DNA of 64,000 bases from Bufo bufo (GCF_905171765.1 NC_053390.1:302229122-302293121); one strand, 5' to 3'. Counted from the first letter of the stretch, positions 31,982-43,136 are shown. Made by a program: numbers and translations. Notes: a model not told the origin generated them from the letters alone.

Positions 31982-34900
31982 TCACCCATCAGGGATGTTC
32001 TCGATGGGTCTCATCCAACTGGAGAAACGTTTAAAGCGCTGACAACTGAAGCTGGCGGTTTGCTTTGTTCCAGTGACTAATGCACTAACTTCAGTGTGGA
32101 TTTCTGGATCATTATCCGGATCCTGGATGCTGAAAACTTCATGTACACATTCGTCCGCCTCTTCAAGCAGAAACTCTGGACCTGTAAGCCAAGTAGAGTT
32201 AATAAAGGAACCTATAGACATAGGCCTAGTGGCGTGATCTGCTGGATTAAGTTCGGATGGTACATAGTGCCATTGCTCAGGTTTGGAGGACCTCCTGATT
32301 CTCTCTATGCGGTTACTAACGTACACATAAAATCGCTTGGTCCGATTGTGGATGTAACCCAAAACGACCTTACTGTCGGTGTAATACTGGACTTCAGCTA
32401 TGTCGACACCCAGTTCTTGTTGTATGAAATCCGCGATCTCCACTGCCAACACAGTCCCACAAAGTTCCAGTCTGGGAATAGTATGATCGGGCTTGGGGGC
32501 TAACTTAGCCTTACCAAAGACGAATCCAACGTGATTTTGGTTGTTGGGTTCTGTGACTTTCAGATAGGCCACCGCTGCGATGGCCTCCGTGGAGGCGTCC
32601 GAGAACACGTGGAGTTCTTTCTTTATGCTAGAGGAAAGTGACGTTTTAATATAGCATCTCGGGATGTGGGTCTCATCCAAGGCACACAAAGATCGCTTCC
32701 AGGCTTCCCATTTTTGCTTTTTCTCGGAGGGAAGTGGGGTATCCCAATCCTTGACTGTTTCAGAAAACTGTCTCAGTAGAGATTTACCTTGTATGGTGAT
32801 GGGCGCTACAAATCCCAGCGGATCAAATAGGCTGTTTACCACTGATAGGACGCCTCGCTTTGTGAATGGCTTGTCTGCACAACTTATCTGAAAACCGAAG
32901 GAGTCAGCCGAGAGATCCCATCTGAGGCCCAAGCTCCTCTGCACAGGTGGACTGTCCAGTCCCAAGTTAATGTCCTTGCATCCTGGTGCATGATCGCCTG
33001 ATTCGAAGGCCCTCATAACAGCCAGGCTGTTTGAAGCAATTTTGTGTAGTCTAAGTTTAGCTTGGTACAACATACTTTGAGTCCTTTTGAGCAGATCGAT
33101 AGCCGCTTCTTCAGTCGGTAGTGATTTGAGTCCATCGTCTACGTAGAAGTCCTTTTCTACAAAGTCTCTGGCATCTTTACCGTACTTGGATTCTCCCTCT
33201 AATGCAGTGCGCCGAAGGCCGTAAGTTGCCACGGCAGGTGAAGGGCTGTTTCCAAATACGTGTACCCTCATACGATATTCTGCCATCTCTGCGTTGGTGT
33301 CGTTATTCTTGTACCACAGAAACCTGAGGAAATTCCGGTGGTCCTCTCTGACTACGAAACAGTGGAACATCTGTTCAATGTCGGCGGTGATGGCAACGAG
33401 CTCTTTTCTAAACCTCATCAGCACTCCAACTAGGTTATTCGTCAGATTAGGACCTGTGAGAAGGACATCATTAAGCGATACACCTTGATGTTTGGCACTT
33501 GAGTCTAAAACAACCCTAATTTGATTAGGTTTCCGTGGGTGATACACTCCAAATGAAGGCAAGTACCAGCACTCGTCGTTCTTCCCTAAGGATGGAGCTG
33601 GTTCTGCATGGTTGTTGCAGAATATTTTGTCGATAAAGGCAACGATGTGTTCTCTCATCTCAGGCTTACTGTTCATGGTACGCTGAAGAGAGTTAAATCT
33701 AGACAGAGCTTGTTCCCTATTGTTCGGGAGTCTCACCCTGGTAGCTCGGAAGGGTAATGGAGAAACCCAGTGATTGGTTTCGTCTTTAAGGAACTCATTG
33801 TCCATTATCTTGATAAATTCTCTGTCCTCTACTGACAAAGCTACTTTATTATCGTCCTTGCTGGTATGAAAGACTAATCTTCCCAAGTTGTCGGCAAAGG
33901 GAGGAATGTCGTCAGGTGGTTGTATGAGGTCTGGAGGCTTCTCTTTCACCTCATAGTGATGAGGGCAAGGCTTAATGCAAGTTGTGCGTCCATCTCCACG
34001 CACGTACGTTTTGAATGAGCGGATTTTTGGTTGATCCAAGCATACATTTCCTATGACTACCCAGCCCAAGTCCAGTCTCTGGGCGTATGGTGCATAGTCG
34101 GGACCATTACACTGTTGACGCACCTTGTGTACCCTTAGATTGTCTCTGCCAAGCAGGAGTAGAATCTCGGCGTTGTTGTCCATAGGTGGGATAACGTTGG
34201 CTAGGTGCCTTAGGTGTGGATGGTGAAATGCAGCTTCCGGGGTAGGAATTTCATCCCTATGGTTGGGTATTTGATCGCATTCGATCAGCGTCGGTAGAGG
34301 TATTTCCGTATTTCCACTGACGGAACAAGCGATGAATCCTTGTGCCCTCTTGCCGCTAGTCTCTATGCGACCCGAGCAGGTGTTTAAGATGTAGGGTTCT
34401 GATGGTCCCTTTATTCCAAAGGCTTCAAAGAATTTAGGTCCTGCTAGCGAACGGTTGCTTTGGTCGTCAATGATGGCATACATTTTTACTGCCTTTTCTG
34501 GTAGCCCCTCCGGGTAGACCTTGATTAGGCATATGCGGACACAACATTTCTCACTCTGGCCCTCCCCACATACGTCCGAGCATGAGCAGGAAACAGCAGT
34601 GGCTGTGTTAGCGTGGTTCTGGGGCTCCCCGCCATGACTTTGAGCAGGACTGGTGGTGACAGCAGCCGGTGAATCCCTTGTGAGTTGAGTTGGGTGCATA
34701 GCTGAGGCATGTCTATCACTATGACACTCCTCACATTTGATAATGGATTTACAGTCCTTAGCCATGTGCTCCAATGAAGCGCAGCACCTGAAACATACCC
34801 CAAGCTCGGTGAGGACTTTCTTGCGCTCCTGTATTGTTTTGGATCTAAATCCTCTGCATTTGTTCAGCGAGTGTGGTTTTTTATGAATGGGACATTCACG

Positions 34901-36991
34901 ATTGAAGGCCTTGTCTCCTGTTGAGGTAGTGTACTGTTTACCAGTGGGTACTGCAGATGATGGTAGGTTAGTCTTTCTAACATTCACGCTGCTCTTAAAA
35001 TCTCTGTGTTTATGCACAATACTTTCATACCTTGATGATGGTGTCACTGAAGCTGTAGTATTGAACTCCAGGAAGTCGAGGCTGGGGTCATTCCTCATCT
35101 GGGACTGTTCATCGATGAACCTACAGAAATGAATAAATGGGGGAAAAGTGACGTCATGCACTCTTTTGTACCTTGAGACTGATGCCGCCCACTTCTCTTG
35201 CAGGCTGTATGGTAACTTCACGACAATTGGGTTCACCCCATGGGCTGTATCCAGGTAGCACAGCCCGGAAAGACGAGGGTCTCTTTTGGCGAGCTCCAGT
35301 TCCATGAGCAAATCACTTAAATCCTGAAGCTTCTGGACATCCTTGAGACTGATCTTTGGGACGTTCTGCAGTCTTCTGAATAGTGCCTTCTCTATTGCTT
35401 CTGCACTGCCAAAGGTGCGTTCGAGTCTCTGCCAGGCTGCAGCGAGACCTGCTTCTGCTTGTCCCACATAGACAGTTCTAAGGCTCTTGATGCGATTTGT
35501 GGAGCCTGGGCCCAGCCAGTTGATCAAGAGGTCGAGCTCCTGCTCTGCAGTTAGGTTGAGGTTGGCGATGGCGGCTTTGAAGGTTGCCTTCCAGGCTCTG
35601 TAGCTCTCCGCACGGTCATCAAATTTTGAGAGACTGGTGTTAATTAGCTCTCTGCTCACCATAAACCTGGCAAACTCAGACATATCTGATTTCTCACTGC
35701 TTGTTGCCATGACAACTTGTGATGCCCCTGGGGCGTATAGGTTGCGTGGCGTGAAAGGGTGAAATGCTTCCGGGTAGAATGATGTTGCTGCAGGGTTGAG
35801 CTGTGGTCTAGCCTCTGTAGATTCTGATGACTGCTGCTTGAGCTGTGGAGGTAGGCCAGGAAACACCTGGTAGCCATCTTGCTGTAATAACTGCCCTTGA
35901 GAGAGCGCGTCTGGGCGACTGTTATTGGATTGCTCGGGTGCTGTGGGTGTCACTGGCACTGCAGGTAGAGCTGACTTGGAGATTTCAGTGTTGTTGGCTT
36001 GGACAGTACTGCACACTGGGGGTGGTGCAGGTAACTGTTTCAGTACATAGTCGCTGGTGCGATCAACTGGATCGTCTATCTCCTCTGGTGGTAAGCAGAC
36101 TGAATCAAGGCCTTGGCTCAATGCTTGCTCAAGTAGTCTTACTTTTGCTAATGCGATTTCCTCTTCCCTCTCTGATTCAAGGATCTTTATTCGAGCCTCT
36201 GCTTCTGCCCTCTTGGCTTCTGCTTCTGCCCTCTTGGCTTCTGCCTCCGCTTCTGCCCTCTTGGCTTCTGCCTCCGCTTCTGCCCTCTTGGCTTCTGCCT
36301 CCGCTTCTGCCCTCTTGGCTTCCGCTTCTGCCCTCTTGGCCACCGCCTGTGCTTCTGCCCTCGCGAGGACTTCTTTTTCGGTGAAGGAACGCCTCACTTT
36401 GGATTGCTCTGCATTTATGCGGGCCTCTAGTAATCTGTCGCTCAGGGCGGAGCTTCTAGAGCATGATGATCTGTAGGACCGCGAGGAATGTTTGGATGAA
36501 TGTGATCTGTGTGATCTAGTTTCTTGCAAATGAGAGATGCGGAGTTCCACTTTATCTTTAGCATCCAGCACCATGGCGTCTCTTTGTCTGTCTATTGATT
36601 CTGCCTTGCACAATTCTGACAGGGCTTCTTCAATATTAGAGTCTTTTAGAAAGGTTATATACCTTGTGGACATTCTCTTGTATCTTTCCTGGGCTGCGTT
36701 CAGCCGCCCGACGGCAACTTGTAAGCTGGTGGCATCGCCTGAGGAGGACTTAAGTCCTGATATGAGGGAGGAAACTCGTTCCCATAGCTCTTCCAGGTTG
36801 TCACATAGCTCATCTTTCCTGGTGTGATAATTTTCCGTGATCTTTATAGTTGGTTTGAGAGAGCGCCTTGGTCGCGTGACTTGGTCTGCTGGAAGTGTGG
36901 GTTCTACCTCCAGCTCTTCATAATGATCAGTATCAGGTTGCATTTGCTTTGTTTCATCACTGGGGAACTGTACAAGGTCCTTTTCGGACAT
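31982..36991 (-). CDS. BEL/Pao Gag-protease-RT-RNase H polyprotein, integrase missing
   Basis: A 1669-codon frame with its ATG at 36991. Gag occupies roughly the first 700 residues, with a basic/Ser-rich stretch, a KRAEAEA coiled-coil repeat (about 212-270), and capsid-like sequence. A zinc-knuckle region (CFRCCASLEHMAKDC, about 730) and an aspartic protease (YAIIDDQSNRSLAG, about 839) follow. RT motif A is ITADIEQMFH and motif C is YVDD (about 1283). RNase H has VFSDAS (about 1462) and YYTDSKVVLGYI. BEL pol normally continues with an HHCC/DDE integrase. Here the frame stops shortly after the RNase H tether region. Replication steps could be encoded, but integration would need an integrase in trans. 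Confidence 0.93.
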   Translation of the reverse strand: MSEKDLVQFPSDETKQMQPDTDHYEELEVEPTLPADQVTRPRRSLKPTIKITENYHTRKDELCDNLEELWERVSSLISGLKSSSGDATSLQVAVGRLNAAQERYKRMSTRYITFLKDSNIEEALSELCKAESIDRQRDAMVLDAKDKVELRISHLQETRSHRSHSSKHSSRSYRSSCSRSSALSDRLLEARINAEQSKVRRSFTEKEVLARAEAQAVAKRAEAEAKRAEAEAEAKRAEAEAEAKRAEAEAEAKRAEAEAKRAEAEARIKILESEREEEIALAKVRLLEQALSQGLDSVCLPPEEIDDPVDRTSDYVLKQLPAPPPVCSTVQANNTEISKSALPAVPVTPTAPEQSNNSRPDALSQGQLLQQDGYQVFPGLPPQLKQQSSESTEARPQLNPAATSFYPEAFHPFTPRNLYAPGASQVVMATSSEKSDMSEFARFMVSRELINTSLSKFDDRAESYRAWKATFKAAIANLNLTAEQELDLLINWLGPGSTNRIKSLRTVYVGQAEAGLAAAWQRLERTFGSAEAIEKALFRRLQNVPKISLKDVQKLQDLSDLLMELELAKRDPRLSGLCYLDTAHGVNPIVVKLPYSLQEKWAASVSRYKRVHDVTFPPFIHFCRFIDEQSQMRNDPSLDFLEFNTTASVTPSSRYESIVHKHRDFKSSVNVRKTNLPSSAVPTGKQYTTSTGDKAFNRECPIHKKPHSLNKCRGFRSKTIQERKKVLTELGVCFRCCASLEHMAKDCKSIIKCEECHSDRHASAMHPTQLTRDSPAAVTTSPAQSHGGEPQNHANTATAVSCSCSDVCGEGQSEKCCVRICLIKVYPEGLPEKAVKMYAIIDDQSNRSLAGPKFFEAFGIKGPSEPYILNTCSGRIETSGKRAQGFIACSVSGNTEIPLPTLIECDQIPNHRDEIPTPEAAFHHPHLRHLANVIPPMDNNAEILLLLGRDNLRVHKVRQQCNGPDYAPYAQRLDLGWVVIGNVCLDQPKIRSFKTYVRGDGRTTCIKPCPHHYEVKEKPPDLIQPPDDIPPFADNLGRLVFHTSKDDNKVALSVEDREFIKIMDNEFLKDETNHWVSPLPFRATRVRLPNNREQALSRFNSLQRTMNSKPEMREHIVAFIDKIFCNNHAEPAPSLGKNDECWYLPSFGVYHPRKPNQIRVVLDSSAKHQGVSLNDVLLTGPNLTNNLVGVLMRFRKELVAITADIEQMFHCFVVREDHRNFLRFLWYKNNDTNAEMAEYRMRVHVFGNSPSPAVATYGLRRTALEGESKYGKDARDFVEKDFYVDDGLKSLPTEEAAIDLLKRTQSMLYQAKLRLHKIASNSLAVMRAFESGDHAPGCKDINLGLDSPPVQRSLGLRWDLSADSFGFQISCADKPFTKRGVLSVVNSLFDPLGFVAPITIQGKSLLRQFSETVKDWDTPLPSEKKQKWEAWKRSLCALDETHIPRCYIKTSLSSSIKKELHVFSDASTEAIAAVAYLKVTEPNNQNHVGFVFGKAKLAPKPDHTIPRLELCGTVLAVEIADFIQQELGVDIAEVQYYTDSKVVLGYIHNRTKRFYVYVSNRIERIRRSSKPEQWHYVPSELNPADHATRPMSIGSFINSTWLTGPEFLLEEADECVHEVFSIQDPDNDPEIHTEVSALVTGTKQTASFSCQRFKRFSSWMRPIENIPDG

Positions 36992-37263
36992 TTTGATTTA
37001 AGGTGCGCTGTCTCTTTAAGAAATCAAACTTTTGAATTGGGGGCTGAAAATTGCAGTGCGGCTCAGATGAGGCACCCCGATGAGTTTCCCAAGGTGTTTT
37101 GAGTGAATTGCGGGGTTTTGGTTTGAGGGAGGCCCCGCGTGCGTGAACAGTTCTTATATCATGCGAGCAAGGGTTAATATAGGATGTAGAAAGTGGCTTG
37201 GCGAGTAGTGGAGGACTTCCAGGCGAGAGTATATCTACTGCGGACACGCCGTGCTTCCCCTTA

Positions 37264-37616
37264 GGGTGCATTCACACGTCAGTATTTTTACCTTTCCAGA
37301 TAAACGTTCCTGTTTTTTGCGGATCCGAAAATCTGGATGACATGAGGATGCTTTTAGCATGTCATCCGCTTTTTTGACGGATCCATTGACTAGAATGGGA
37401 TGACGGAATGCAAAATCGGACAAATAGTAGGACAGGGTATATTTTTTTTCCAGGATCCGAATAACGGAACCCACGGAACGGAATCACGGAATCGGAGAGC
37501 ACCATGAGTGCTGTCCGATTATTTGCGGATTCCATTGAAAATGAATGGATCCGAATAACGTTCCGTTTTTAATCGGAACGGATGCGGAACACCAAAACGG
37601 ACGTGTGAATGGACCC
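37264..37616. mobile_element. Harbinger-type MITE in the BEL leader
   Basis: The termini GGGTGCATTCACACG and CGTGTGAATGGACCC are inverted and flanked by TTA (37261-37263 and 37617-37619), the PIF/Harbinger target. It is 353 bp and non-coding. The interior repeats AACGGAACG/CGGATCC-type blocks. Confidence 0.88.
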
Positions 37617-37790
37617 TTAGGCTTATGGGACATGCACTGTTGCCGGGCAGATTTGCTGGGAGTGGGCCTGTTGCAGGGGAGGTGGCACTGGGCCTAAGTG
37701 TGGCACTGGGTTCTGAGGGAATCTGTAGCCGGGCATTGGACATTCAGACGGATATTGATTGGGGTATAAGGCTTTAAGGCAGTTTTTGAC

Positions 37791-38306
37791 TGTTCTGTCC
37801 CCACATGAAGGCGAATGAAGGTGTAAATGATAATGACTTTGTGACTTTTCTACCTTCGTATCCAAGCAGTGGAGCAGACCGGACCGGCAGATGCTCAGGT
37901 TAGATGGATCCAGACGTAGACATGAGGATGCGATCAAACGTGGGTTTATTTGATCCAGAGCAGTGACATACAGTGATGGAATACAGGAATGCAGTAGATG
38001 CCGTGATGTGGATGTCTTTTCTGAGGCTAACTGCTGAGGCAACTGCTGGTCAAAAACTGATGCCTTCACAAGCCAAGGTGTGTGTCTCCAGTCACAAAGG
38101 ATGCAGCACTGAAAAAGGCTACAGGAAGTGACCAGGCCCAAGGCTGCTAAAACCACGCCCAGAGATAAAACTTTATAGACAACGAACGAGGCGTGCAGCA
38201 TACAAATTCCGGCCAGCAGATGGCAGCAGAGAACAATAGACTTAAACAACATAGGTAAAACAAGAAATAATACAGTGCAGAAATTCAATATGAAAGGAAC
38301 AGCACA
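37791..38306 (-). repeat. BEL 5' LTR
   Basis: Same sequence as 31320-31824 with an extra 12-bp duplication (CTGCTGAGGCAA region). It begins, on the minus strand, TGTGCTGTTCC and would hold the promoter of the element. Confidence 0.93.
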
Positions 38307-38311
38307 GTAAA

Positions 38312-39983
38312 CGTCAGCAGGCCGTTCTGAAACTCATATGTTTGGGGGACAGGCCCCACACCGCACAGGAGTTGTGGGGGGGTATAGAACAACAGACCGA
38401 TGAGTGGTTGCTGCTGGTGAGCCTCAAGCCCGGCCTGGTGGTGTGCAATAATGGGCGAAATCTCGTTGCAGCTCTGGGACTAGCCGGTTTGACGCACATC
38501 CCTTGCCTGGCGCATGTGCTGAATTTGGTGGTGCAGAAGTTCATTCGCAACTAGCCCGACATGTCAGAGCTGCTGCATAAAGTGCGGGCCGTCTGTTCGC
38601 GCTTCCGGCGTTCACACCCTGCCGCTGCTCGCCTGTCTGCGCTACAGCGTAACTTCGGCCTTCCCGCTCACCGCCTCATATGCGACGTGCCCACCAGGTG
38701 GAACTCCACCTTGCACATGCTGGACAGACTGTGCGAGCAGCAGCAGGCCATAGTGGAGTTTCAGCTGCAGCATGCACGGGTCAGTCGAACTGCGGATCAG
38801 ACCCACTTCACCACCAATGACTGGGCCTCCATGCGAGACCTGTGTGCCCTGTTGCACTGTTTCGAATACTCCACCAACATGGCCAGTGGCGATGACGCCG
38901 TTATCAGCGTTACAATACCACTTCTATGTCTCCTTGAGAAAACACTTAGGGCGATGATGGAAGAGGAGGTGGCCCAGGAGGAAGAGGAGGAAGAGGGGTC
39001 ATTTTTAGCACTTTCAGGCCAGTCTCTTCGAAGTGACTCAGAGGGAGGTTTTTTGCAACACCACAGGCCAGGTACAAATGTGGCCAGACAGGGCCCACTA
39101 CTGGAGGACGAGGAGGACGAGAATGAGGAGGAGGTGGAGGAGGATGAGGATGAAGCATGTTCACAGCGGGGTGGCACCCAAAGCAGCTCGGGCCCATCAC
39201 TGGTGCGTGGCTGGGGGGAAACACAGGACGATGACGATACGCCTCCCACAGTGGACAGCTTGTCCTTACCTCTGGGCAGCCTGGCACACATGAGCGACTA
39301 CATGCTGCAGTGCCTGCGAGACGACAGCAGAGTTGCCCACATTTTAACGGGTGTGGACTACTGGGTTGCCACCCTGCTGGATCCCCGGTACAAAGACAAT
39401 GTGTTCCCCCTTACTTCCTACACTGGAGCGTGATAGGAAGATGCGCGAGTACAAGCGCACGTTGGTAGACGCGCTACTGAGAGCATTCCCAAATGTCACA
39501 GGGGAACCAGTGGAAGCCCAAGGCGAAGGCAGAGGAGGAGCAAGAGGTCGCCAATGCAGCTGTGTCACGGCCAGCTCCTCTGAGGGCAGGGTTAGCATGG
39601 CAGAGATGTGGAAAAGTTTTGTCACCACGCCACAGCTAAGTGCACCACCACCTGATACGGAACGTGTTAGCAGGAGGCAACATTTCACTAACATGGTGGA
39701 ACAGTACCTGTGCACACCCCTCCACGTACTGACTGATGGTTCGGCCCCATTCAACTTCTGGGTCTCCAAATTGTCCACGTGGCCAGAGCTAGCCTTTTAT
39801 GCCTTGGAAGTGCTGGCCTGCCCGGCGGCCAGCGTTTTGTCTGAACGTGTATTCAGCACGGCAGGGGGCGTCATTACAGACAAACGCAGCCGCCTGTCTA
39901 CAGCCAATGTGGACAAGCTGACGTTCATAAAAATGAACCAGGCATGGATCCCACAGGACCTGTCCATCCCTTGTGCAGATTAG
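38312..39983 (+). pseudogene. hAT transposase, C-terminal part with dimerisation domain
   Basis: Resumes after the BEL element. It contains a CLAHVLNLVVQKFI block, then CDVPTRWNSTLHMLDRL (the conserved TRWNS of hAT), an acidic Glu-rich insertion, LLDPRYKD, and the C-terminal hATC dimerisation block (FYALEVLACPAASVLSERVFSTAG...RSRLSTANVDKLTFIKMN). An in-frame TAG at 38552-38554 and a frameshift near 39420 break it. The gene is inactive, but every domain is still recognisable. Confidence 0.92.
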
Positions 39984-40079
39984 ATATTAACTACCTCCCC
40001 TTAACAATATATTATTCTACTCCAGGGCACTTCCTCATTCAATCCTATTTTTATTTTCATTTTACCATTATATTGCGGG

Positions 40080-41510
40080 GCAACCCAAAGTTGAATGAAC
40101 CTCTCCTCTGTCTGGGTGCCGGGGCCTAAATGTGTGACAGTGGCCTGTTCCAGTGGTGGGTGACGTGAAGCCTGATTCTCTGCTATGACATGAAGACAGA
40201 TTCTGTGCTGACATAAGGCCAGATTCTCTGTTACGGGACCTCTCTCCTCTGTCTGGGTGCCGGGGCCTAAATATGTGACAGTGGCCTGTTCCAGTGGTGG
40301 GTGACGTGAAGCCTGATTCTCTGCTATGACATGAAGACAGATTCTGTGCTGACATAAGGCCAGATTCTCTGTTACGGGACCTCTCTCCTCTGCCTGGGCC
40401 TAAATATGTGACAGTGGCCTGTTCCAGTGGTGGGTGACGTGAAGCCTGATTCTCTGCTATGACATGAAGACAGATTCTGTGCTGACATAAGGCCAGATTC
40501 TCTGTTACGGGACCTCTCTCCTCTGCCTGGGTGCCTGGGCCTAAATATGTGATAGTGGCCTGTTCCAGTGGTGGGTGATGTGAAGCCTGATTCTCTGCTA
40601 TGACATGAAGACTGATTCTGCGCTGACATAAGGCCAGGTTCTCTGTTACGGGACCTCTCTCCTCTGCCTGGGTGCCTGGGCCTAAATATGTGACAGTGGC
40701 CTGTTTCAGTGGTGGGTGACGTGATGCCTGATTCTCTGCTATGACATGAAGACTGATTCTGCGCTGACATAAGGCCAGATTCTCTGTTACGGGACCTCTC
40801 TCCTCTGCCTGGGTGCCTGGGCCTAAATATGTGACAGTGGCCTGTTCCAGTGGTGGGTGACGTGAAGCCTGATTCTCTGCTATGACATGAAGACAGATTC
40901 TGTGCTGACATAAGGCCAGATTCTCTGTTACGGGACCCCTCTCCTCTGCCTGGGTGCCTGGGCCTAAATGTGTGACAGTGGCCTGTTCCAGTGGTGGGTG
41001 ACGTGAAGCCTGATTCTCTGCTATGACATGAAGACAGATTCTGTGCTGACATAAGGCCAGATTCTCTGTTACGGGACCTCTCTCCTCTGCCTGGGTGCCT
41101 GGGCCTAAATGTGTGACAGTGGCCTGTTCCAGTGGTGGGTGACGTGAAGCCTGATTCTCTGCTATGACATGAAGACAGATTCTGTGCTGACATAAGGCCA
41201 GATTCTCTGTTACGGGACCTCTCTCCTCTGCCTGGGTGCCTGGGCCTAAATATCTGACAATGGACTGTTCCAGTGTTGGGTGACGTAAAGCATGATTCTC
41301 TGCTATGACATGCAGACTGATTCTCTGCTGACATGAAGCCAGATTCTCTGTTACGGGACCTCTCTCCTCTGCCTGGGTGCCGGGGCCTAAATATATGACA
41401 ATAGACTGTTACAGTGGTGGGTGACTTGAAGCCAGATTCTCTGCTATGCCATGAAGAGACTGATTCTCTGCTGACGTGAAGCCATATTCTCTGCTATGGT
41501 ACCTCTCTCC
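40080..41510 (+). repeat. About 145-bp minisatellite in hAT 3' region
   Basis: About nine to ten units with GTGACAGTGGCCTGTTCCAG, ATTCTCTGCTATGACATGAA and GTTACGGGACCTCTCTCCTC. Later units diverge. The 320-codon minus-strand frame (40372-41334) is a translation of the repeat, not a gene. Confidence 0.95.
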
Positions 41511-41659
41511 AATTGATATTGGTTAATTTTTATTTATTTTATTTTTATTTTTATTCATTTCCCTATCCACATTTGTTTGCAGGGGATTTACCTACATGTT
41601 GCAGCCTTTTGCAGCCCTCTAGCTCTTTCCTGGGCTGTTTTATAGCCTTTTTAGTGCCG

Positions 41660-41800
41660 AAAAGTTCGGGTCCCCATTGACTTCAATGGGGTTCGGGTCC
41701 GGGACGAAGTTCGGGTCGGGTTCGGATCCCGAACCCGAACATTTCCAGGAAGTTCAGCCAAACTTCTCGAACCCGAACATCCAGGTGTTCGCTCAACTCT
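41660..41800. promoter_or_regulatory. hAT subterminal GTTCGGG motifs, right
   Basis: Multiple GTTCGGG and CCCGAAC heptamers mirror those at the left end, next to the right terminus. Probable transposase-binding region. Confidence 0.6.
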
Positions 41801-41959
41801 ACTTACAGCATAAAATTTTTTATTTTACTTTGCAGCTTTTCTTTTAAAGTAAAAGAAAAGCTGAAAAGTAAAAGCTACATTTTTCTACAAAGTTAATGTT
41901 TCTTAAAAAAAATAAAACATTTGAACCCATTACGATAAATTTGTTTTGTAAGATAGTTA

Positions 41960-42240
41960 CTATTAAAGTGGTTGTCTAAGATTTTGAGGTTGATGGCCTA
42001 TCCTCAAGATAGGTCATCAATATCTGAACGGTGGAGGTCCGACTCCTGCCACCCCACGAATCAGATGTTTGAAGAGGCTACGGCATTCCAGTGGGTGCCA
42101 CAGCCTCTTCCTAGGCCTCTGATATCAGATCAGTCTTATTCAATTGAATGGGACTGAGCAGCAATACCAAGCACAACCATTACCAATAAACGGCTCTGTG
42201 CTTGATAAGTCATGAGGAAGCCATGACACTCTCAGGAGTG
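41960..42240. repeat. Dispersed MITE-like repeat
   Basis: A block starting AAAGTGGTTGTCTAAG and containing GAAGAGGCTACGGC...GCCACAGCCTCTTCCTAGGCC forms a partial palindrome. It looks like a common non-coding anuran repeat. I could not fix both ends. Confidence 0.55.
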
Positions 42241-42488
42241 CTGTCGCCTCTTAAAATAGGACAAATATGTATATAAAATCCTGACAAAATCTGCAGCATG
42301 TGAAAAAGGCCTTAGGGTGTATTGACATGTGGCAGATTTATTTGAAATATTTCTATGACCATTCACTGGCATGAAAGGTGAAGAATTCCATGCACATGCT
42401 GCAGAAACAACCCCAGAGCGCAGTGCATTGAGGGTGTTCTGTCCCAGCACAGGGAGATTCATTTCTAATTCATTCTGTTGCAAAATCT

Positions 42489-43136
42489 GTATTCCTGTAG
42501 TGATTAGTTAGGTAACAGCACCATCTAGTGGTGGCAAAAATATACTGCACTTAGTTTTTTTTTGTTAATAAAGATTATTGCATTGATAGGAGGTGCTAAG
42601 CATTGTGGGTAGTGCAAGGCATTCTGGGAAAGAGAATCCCAGTCTCCATTTTACAGGACAGTAGCAGAGCTGTTCCTTGCAGCTCTCCTTCTAAAACTAC
42701 ACTATCCTTTTGCAAGTATATCTGGTGAGTGAGATCTACCTTGTCTCAGGTATATTATGTTATGCAGTGATGTTTAGTTAGCTGTAGTATTACTCTGGGA
42801 ACATGTTGTAGCTGTTAGATGTTAGCTATGCAATTCTATGTACAGACAGACATTTTTGGAAATGTGCTCAGAGTTAATGTAATGTTGTAGTACATGTTGT
42901 TTTATGCTTTCTGCTGTACATGCTATACATGTTATGCTTTATACTTATACAAGCTATTTGTATTCTTATAGTTTTACCAATCAATTGATCGCAATCAATT
43001 CACAATCCTGTTGACCAATATACAAGTTATTCTCTCTACACTGTGTAAGTCTGTATTGTCTGTATGTCATAAGCGTGGCGGATGCTATTATACAATAAGA
43101 GTAGCCGGTTGGAGGCCTGCACTCTTTGTATGACAT
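42489..43136 (+). mobile_element. Candidate LTR split by the Ngaro element
   Basis: TGTATTCCTGTAGTG starts an LTR-like stretch with GCACCATCTAGTGG and a leader-like CTGTATTGTCTG. A possible end (GGACTGTTACA) lies beyond the Ngaro insertion, at about 49048-49058. No TSD was found, so this is tentative. Confidence 0.35.

Larger units (their letters stand above)
31320..38306 (-). mobile_element. BEL/Pao LTR retrotransposon lacking integrase
   Basis: A complete insertion with 5-bp duplication GTAAA (31315-31319 and 38307-38311). The LTRs are at 31320-31824 (3' LTR, 505 bp) and 37791-38306 (5' LTR, 516 bp), read on the minus strand. By eye the LTRs differ by one 12-bp insertion, one 1-bp indel and about a dozen substitutions. 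One long Gag-Pol frame ends 157 bp before the 3' LTR, leaving no room for an integrase. A Harbinger MITE sits in the leader (37264-37616). Confidence 0.94.
26920..41801 (+). mobile_element. Large hAT transposon (about 6.9 kb plus nested insertions)
   Basis: The termini TAGGGATGAGCGAAC and GTTCGCTCAACTCTA are inverted and flanked by the exact 8-bp duplication CTTACAGC (26912-26919 and 41802-41809). Subtracting the solo LTR (30077-31048), the BEL element (31320-38306) and their TSDs leaves about 6.9 kb. It carries a broken BED-finger hAT transposase, tandem repeats on both sides, and subterminal arrays of GTTCGGG/CCCGAAC (26935-27035 and 41660-41775). Confidence 0.95.

Noticed and set aside
36057..36476. 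139-codon plus-strand Ala/Ser-rich frame
   Set aside because: Shadow of the KRAEAEA repeat in the BEL Gag on the opposite strand.
38797..39291. Ser-rich and Pro-rich minus-strand frames
   Set aside because: Antisense of the Glu-rich insertion in the hAT transposase.
40372..41334. 320-codon minus-strand frame of repeated MSAQNLSSCHSRESGF units
   Set aside because: A direct translation of the 145-bp minisatellite in the hAT 3' region, with no upstream gene context.
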